64,000 bases of DNA from Comamonadaceae bacterium ALPHA2B (lineage in GTDB: Bacteria; Pseudomonadota; Gammaproteobacteria; Burkholderiales; Burkholderiaceae_C): NCBI GenBank assembly GCA_005503065.1, contig SCOE01000005.1, positions 62,001-126,000 on the forward strand, given 5' to 3'. The position numbers were made by a program, and so were the translations under genes. Every line of letters begins with the position of its first letter. Position 1 is the first letter of the stretch. This document shows, piece by piece, positions 60,618-64,000 of this stretch. The notes below the pieces were generated by a model. The model saw only the letters and a program-made list of their open reading frames with translations, made no database searches and had not been told where the DNA came from.

Positions 60618-61541
60618 TCAGTGCTCTTCGGCCGGCGCCTTGGGCACCGCGCGCTGCCGCAGCACCGTGGCCAGGATGCCGCTGCCGATGATCAGCGCGA
60701 TGCCGGCCCAGCCGGCCAGGTCGATGCGGTCGCCGAACAGCAGCACGCTGTAGAGCGCGCCGAAGACGATGCCGGAGTACTGCAGGTTGGCGACCACCAG
60801 CGTCGCCGCCTGCGTCTTCGCGCTGGCGTAGGCCCGCGTCAGGCACAGCTGGCCCAGGGCCGCCAGCACGCCCACCGGCAGCAGCCACAGCGCGTGCGTC
60901 CACGACCAGGCCGAAACGCCGGTGAACAGCATCCACAGCGCGCCGGTCACGGTGGCGCCGACCGCAAAGTAGAAGACGGTGCGCGTCTCGGGCTCGCCGA
61001 TGCGCGACAGGGCGATCACCTGCATGTAGGCGAAGGCGGCGGCCATGCCCGAGAGCAGCCCCACCAGGCCGGCGAAGGCCTCGGTGCCCTCGGTGCTGGG
61101 CTTGAGCAGCAGGATCACCCCCACGAAGCCGGCCACCACCGTGAGCGTGAGTGGTCCCTGCATGGGCGGCAGCGGTACGCGGCCGTTGCGCCCCGGCACC
61201 GGCGCCCAGGCCAGCAGCGCGCCGCCGACGAGGAAGGCCGCGATCCAGATGCTGCTCATGTAGTTGAGCGTCATGGCCGTGGCCAGCGGCATGTGGGCGA
61301 TGGCGTAGAACCAGGCGCCCAGCGAGGCGGTGCCGATGATGCTGCGCCAGGCGTGCATGCCGGGGTACTGCGTCTTCAGCGTCACGCCCTGGCGCCGGGC
61401 CAGCGCCGCCAGCACGACCATGCCGATCACGCCGCGCCAGAACACGAGCTCGGCGCTGGTGAACCAGGCCGAGGCCACCTTCACGCACACGCCCATGCTC
61501 GCGAAGAGCAGGGCCGACAACAGCATCCACAGGCTTTGCAT
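60618..61541 (-). CDS. EamA/DMT-family transporter
   Basis: A 307-aa membrane protein with ten hydrophobic segments in two EamA repeats. MQSLWMLLSALLFASMGVCV starts the first helix; VLAALGQLCLTRAYASAKTQ and GDRIDLAGWAGIALIIGSGI are typical of the second repeat. Likely an exporter of metabolites or amino acids; substrate unknown. Confidence 0.85.
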   Translation of the reverse strand: MQSLWMLLSALLFASMGVCVKVASAWFTSAELVFWRGVIGMVVLAALARRQGVTLKTQYPGMHAWRSIIGTASLGAWFYAIAHMPLATAMTLNYMSSIWIAAFLVGGALLAWAPVPGRNGRVPLPPMQGPLTLTVVAGFVGVILLLKPSTEGTEAFAGLVGLLSGMAAAFAYMQVIALSRIGEPETRTVFYFAVGATVTGALWMLFTGVSAWSWTHALWLLPVGVLAALGQLCLTRAYASAKTQAATLVVANLQYSGIVFGALYSVLLFGDRIDLAGWAGIALIIGSGILATVLRQRAVPKAPAEEH

Positions 61542-61665
61542 GGTGCGCTCAGTGCCGGCCCGAAACAGGCCCCCACGCTCCCCGCTGCCGCGTGGTTCGC
61601 TGCCCCCCGAGTCGGTGCTTATTGTCGTCGGGCGGCCCGGCGACAAAACAAAGGCGTTGCAAGCC

Positions 61666-61721
61666 AAATCGGCCCGCAACGCCCGTCCGTCGTGCGCAAG
61701 CAGCTATGAATTCGATAGCAA
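61666..61721 (+). repeat. Dispersed 56-bp repeat with GCTAT-N7-ATAGC core (copy D)
   Basis: Aligns without gaps to 49997-50052, with the palindromic core at 61703-61719 identical to the copy in uvrD at 42108. It lies between the Rieske oxygenase 3' end and the EamA gene start. Confidence 0.7.
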
Positions 61722-61727
61722 ACAGCC

Positions 61728-62891
61728 TCACCGCCGCACCGCTGCCAGCCGCGCCAGCGCGTCGGGCGAGGCCTGCAGCTCGCGCCGGTACCACTCGTGG
61801 AAGTGCTGCATGCCGTCTTCCATCGGGCTCTGGTAGGGGCCGACCTCGTTGTCGCCACGCTGCAGCAGCGCCTTGCGGCCGGCGTCCATGCGCTCGGCGA
61901 TCTCGTCGTCCTCGATGCAGGTCTCCATGTAGGCGGCCTGCTGCGCCTCGACGAACTCGCGCTCGAAGGCGACGATCTCCTCGGGGTAGTAGAACTCGAC
62001 CATGTTCATGGTCTTGTCCGGCCCCATCGGGTGCAGCGTCGAGACGGTGAGCACGTGCGGATACCACTCGACCATGATGTGCGGGTAGTAGGTCAGCCAG
62101 ATGGCGCCGTACTCCGGCGGCTTGCCCTCGCGGTACTTCAGCAGCTGCTCGTGCCAGCGCTGGTAGACCGGGCTGCCTGCGCGGCCCAGGCGGTTGGCCA
62201 CGCCCACGGTCTGCACCGAATAGCGCGGCTTGAACTCCCAGCGCAGGTCGTCGCAGGTCACGAAGTTGCCCAGCCCCGGGTGGAACGGGCCGACGTGGTA
62301 GTCCTCGAGGTAGACCTCGATGAAGGTCTTCCAGTTGTAGTTGCACTCGTGCATCTCGACCCGGTCGAGCTGGTAGCCGCTGAAGTCGAGCGTGCTGCGC
62401 GGGCCCATGTGGGCGAGGTCGGCGGCCACGTCGCGGCCGTTCTTCTCGAACAGCAGGCCGTTCCATTCCTGCAGCTCCCAGGTGCGCAGGTTCAGGCACG
62501 GGTCTTCGGCGAAATGGGGCGCACCCAGCAGCGTGCCCGTGGGCTGGGGGCCGGCGGCGTTGTAGGTCCAGCGGTGCAGGGGGCAGACGATGTGGCCGCT
62601 GCCCTGCGCATCGAGTGCGCCACGGCCCTTCATGATCACGGCCTGCCGGTGGCGGCACACGTTGGACACGAGCTCCACCCCGCGCGGCGTGTGCAGCAGC
62701 GCGCGGCCCTCGTGCTCCTGGGGCAGGGCGTAGAAGTCGCCCGGTTCGGGCACGGCCAGGCGATGGCCGACGTAGCGGGGACCCTTGGCGAAGAAGGTTT
62801 CCATCTCGAGCGCATACAGCGCCGGATCGAAATACGCGGAAACCGGAAGTTGGCTCGAGGCCTGCTGCAGTTGAAGACTTAAATCAGACAT
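61728..62891 (-). CDS. Rieske-type aromatic-ring-hydroxylating oxygenase, alpha subunit
   Basis: A 387-aa oxygenase. The Rieske 2Fe-2S ligands are C79 and H81 (NVCRHRQ) and C103 and H106 (VCPLHRW). The mononuclear iron site is in VYLEDYHVGPFHPG (H199, H204). Length and layout fit the group containing choline/carnitine monooxygenases and demethylases as much as true dioxygenases. No beta subunit or reductase is adjacent, so redox partners must lie elsewhere. Start MSDLSLQLQQ at 62891. Confidence 0.87.
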   Translation of the reverse strand: MSDLSLQLQQASSQLPVSAYFDPALYALEMETFFAKGPRYVGHRLAVPEPGDFYALPQEHEGRALLHTPRGVELVSNVCRHRQAVIMKGRGALDAQGSGHIVCPLHRWTYNAAGPQPTGTLLGAPHFAEDPCLNLRTWELQEWNGLLFEKNGRDVAADLAHMGPRSTLDFSGYQLDRVEMHECNYNWKTFIEVYLEDYHVGPFHPGLGNFVTCDDLRWEFKPRYSVQTVGVANRLGRAGSPVYQRWHEQLLKYREGKPPEYGAIWLTYYPHIMVEWYPHVLTVSTLHPMGPDKTMNMVEFYYPEEIVAFEREFVEAQQAAYMETCIEDDEIAERMDAGRKALLQRGDNEVGPYQSPMEDGMQHFHEWYRRELQASPDALARLAAVRR

Positions 62892-63125
62892 GGGTGACCT
62901 GACCAAGCCCCCCCACAGGGAGGGAAAAACCAAAATGCCCCGCCTCACTCCTGCGACTGAGCCGGCAAAAAACCACGTTCCTGGGGCGAACGTTGCCGGC
63001 ATCTCCGCGGAAAAAGTTGCGCCGGCGGGCGCCGGCGCGGGGATGAGTCGGGATTGTACCCCGGAGATATCCATCGGCCCCCGCTCCGCCTTCTAGAATG
63101 GCCGGTTTTCACCCACGGTCTTTGC

Positions 63126-63377
63126 ATGCCCAAGGCGCCTTCCTCGTCCCCTGCTTCCGATGCCGCGGCGCTGCCCGCCAGCTACGAGGCGGGCCTGCAG
63201 GAACTCGAACAGCTCGTCGCCGCACTCGAGTCCGGCCAGCTCCCGCTGGACCAGTTGCTGGTGAGCTACCAGCGTGGCGCGGCGCTGCTCGCCTTCTGCC
63301 GCGACAAGCTCCAGGCCGTGGAAGACCAGATCAAGGTGCTGGACGCCGGCAGCCTCAAGACATGGTCGGCGCAGTGA
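63126..63377 (+). CDS. xseB: Exodeoxyribonuclease VII small subunit
   Basis: An 83-aa helical protein: [39 protein letters not shown] and [13 protein letters not shown] are the family pattern. It joins XseA to degrade single-stranded DNA. Its stop overlaps the ispA start, the arrangement usual in proteobacteria. Confidence 0.93.
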   Translation: MPKAPSSSPASDAAALPASYEAGLQELEQLVAALESGQLPLDQLLVSYQRGAALLAFCRDKLQAVEDQIKVLDAGSLKTWSAQ

Positions 63378-64000
63378 TGGGCGCGCCGCAGCGCTGGAGC
63401 GAGCGCCAGCTCGCCGACTGGGCCGAGCCGCAGCTCGCCCGCGTCGAGGAGGCGCTGTCGCGCTGGGTGGGCATCGATGCCCCGGTGCTGCTCGGCGAGG
63501 CCATGCGCTACGCGGTGCTCGATGGCGGCAAGCGCCTGCGGCCGCTGCTGGTGCTGGCCGCGAGCGAGGCGGTGGCGCCGCTGGCGCCGGCCCGCACCGC
63601 CATCGGCGAAGCGGCGCTGCGCGCGGCCTGTGCCGTCGAACTGATCCATGCCTATTCGCTCGTGCACGACGACCTGCCGTGCATGGACAACGACGTGCTG
63701 CGCCGTGGCAAGCCCACCGTGCATGTGAAGTTCGGCGAGGCCGATGCGCTGCTGGCCGGCGATGCGTTGCAGGCGCTGGCCTTCGAGTTGCTGGTGCCCG
63801 ACGAGGCCGACATCCCCGCCGCCGTGCAAGCGCGGCTGGTGCGCCTGCTGACGCGGGCGGCCGGCAGCCAGGGCATGGCCGGCGGACAGGCCATCGACCT
63901 GGCCAGCGTCGGCCGGCGCCTGAGCGAGTCCGAGCTGCGCGAGATGCATCGCCTCAAGACCGGCGCGCTGCTGCAGGGCAGCGTCGAGATGGGCGCGGCC
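63377..64000 (+). CDS. ispA: Farnesyl (polyprenyl) diphosphate synthase, 5' part
   Basis: The first 208 codons of an isoprenyl synthase run off the window edge. [20 protein letters not shown] opens it; LDGGKRLRPLLVLAA and the aspartate-rich motif SLVHDDLPCMDND, followed by RRGKPTVHVKFGEADALLAG, identify the family. It condenses IPP with DMAPP and GPP. It overlaps the xseB stop by one base. Confidence 0.93.
   Translation, partial: MGAPQRWSERQLADWAEPQLARVEEALSRWVGIDAPVLLGEAMRYAVLDGGKRLRPLLVLAASEAVAPLAPARTAIGEAALRAACAVELIHAYSLVHDDLPCMDNDVLRRGKPTVHVKFGEADALLAGDALQALAFELLVPDEADIPAAVQARLVRLLTRAAGSQGMAGGQAIDLASVGRRLSESELREMHRLKTGALLQGSVEMGAA

Overview
The window is high-GC DNA from a betaproteobacterium, most likely a member of Comamonadaceae (Burkholderiales). 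The right-hand chromosomal genes point there: the thrB/polA neighbourhood with a BPSS1780-family membrane protein, xseB followed by ispA, azurin beside OmpW, and dispersed GCTAT-N7-ATAGC palindromes of a kind I associate with that family. It has two halves that meet near 36.2 kb.

Positions 1 to about 35.8 kb are most of an integrative and conjugative element of the Tn4371 family. In order: DUF2958 and XRE genes, a frameshifted DUF2285 regulator, an HTH protein, repA with plasmid-like 23-bp iterons, parA, a small ribbon-helix-helix gene, DUF2840, traF, a DUF3363 relaxase, then (after the cargo) lysR, traG, copG-like, trbB-C-D-E-J-K-L-F-G-I and DUF2274. No integrase is visible, so the left end lies outside the window. 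The right flank holds an AlpA-like gene, a 9-bp direct repeat and tRNA-Lys(CTT).

Between relaxase and lysR-traG, behind broken IS4, IS66 and group II intron pieces, lies a lower-GC cargo at about 9.3-20.4 kb. Nine co-directional, tightly spaced genes encode two PEP-synthase-type phosphohistidine proteins, a 520-aa protein of no recognised family, a small helical protein, a biotin carboxyl carrier, biotin carboxylase, a variant carboxyltransferase, a SurE phosphatase and a beta-keto acid cleavage enzyme. A LysR gene faces the operon and a LysR-type palindrome lies upstream. I infer a phosphorylation-driven, biotin-dependent carboxylation route for a ketone or enolisable compound, ending in acetyl-CoA-dependent cleavage of a beta-keto acid. 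This is the most interesting content of the window.

From 36.3 kb to the end is ordinary chromosome: tRNA-Lys and tRNA-Ala, SDR, guaC, ompW, azurin, a UvrD-type helicase, BPSS1780 protein, thrB, polA, carboxypeptidase G2-like, dienelactone hydrolase, ZIP transporter, dodecin, GH15, GNAT, DUF3300, a Zrg-like zinc ABC cluster (DUF3299, FtsX permease, ATPase, DUF2796), sulfurtransferase, EamA transporter, Rieske oxygenase, xseB and the start of ispA. Several palindromic repeats are scattered here, one of them inside uvrD and another in frame inside the permease gene.
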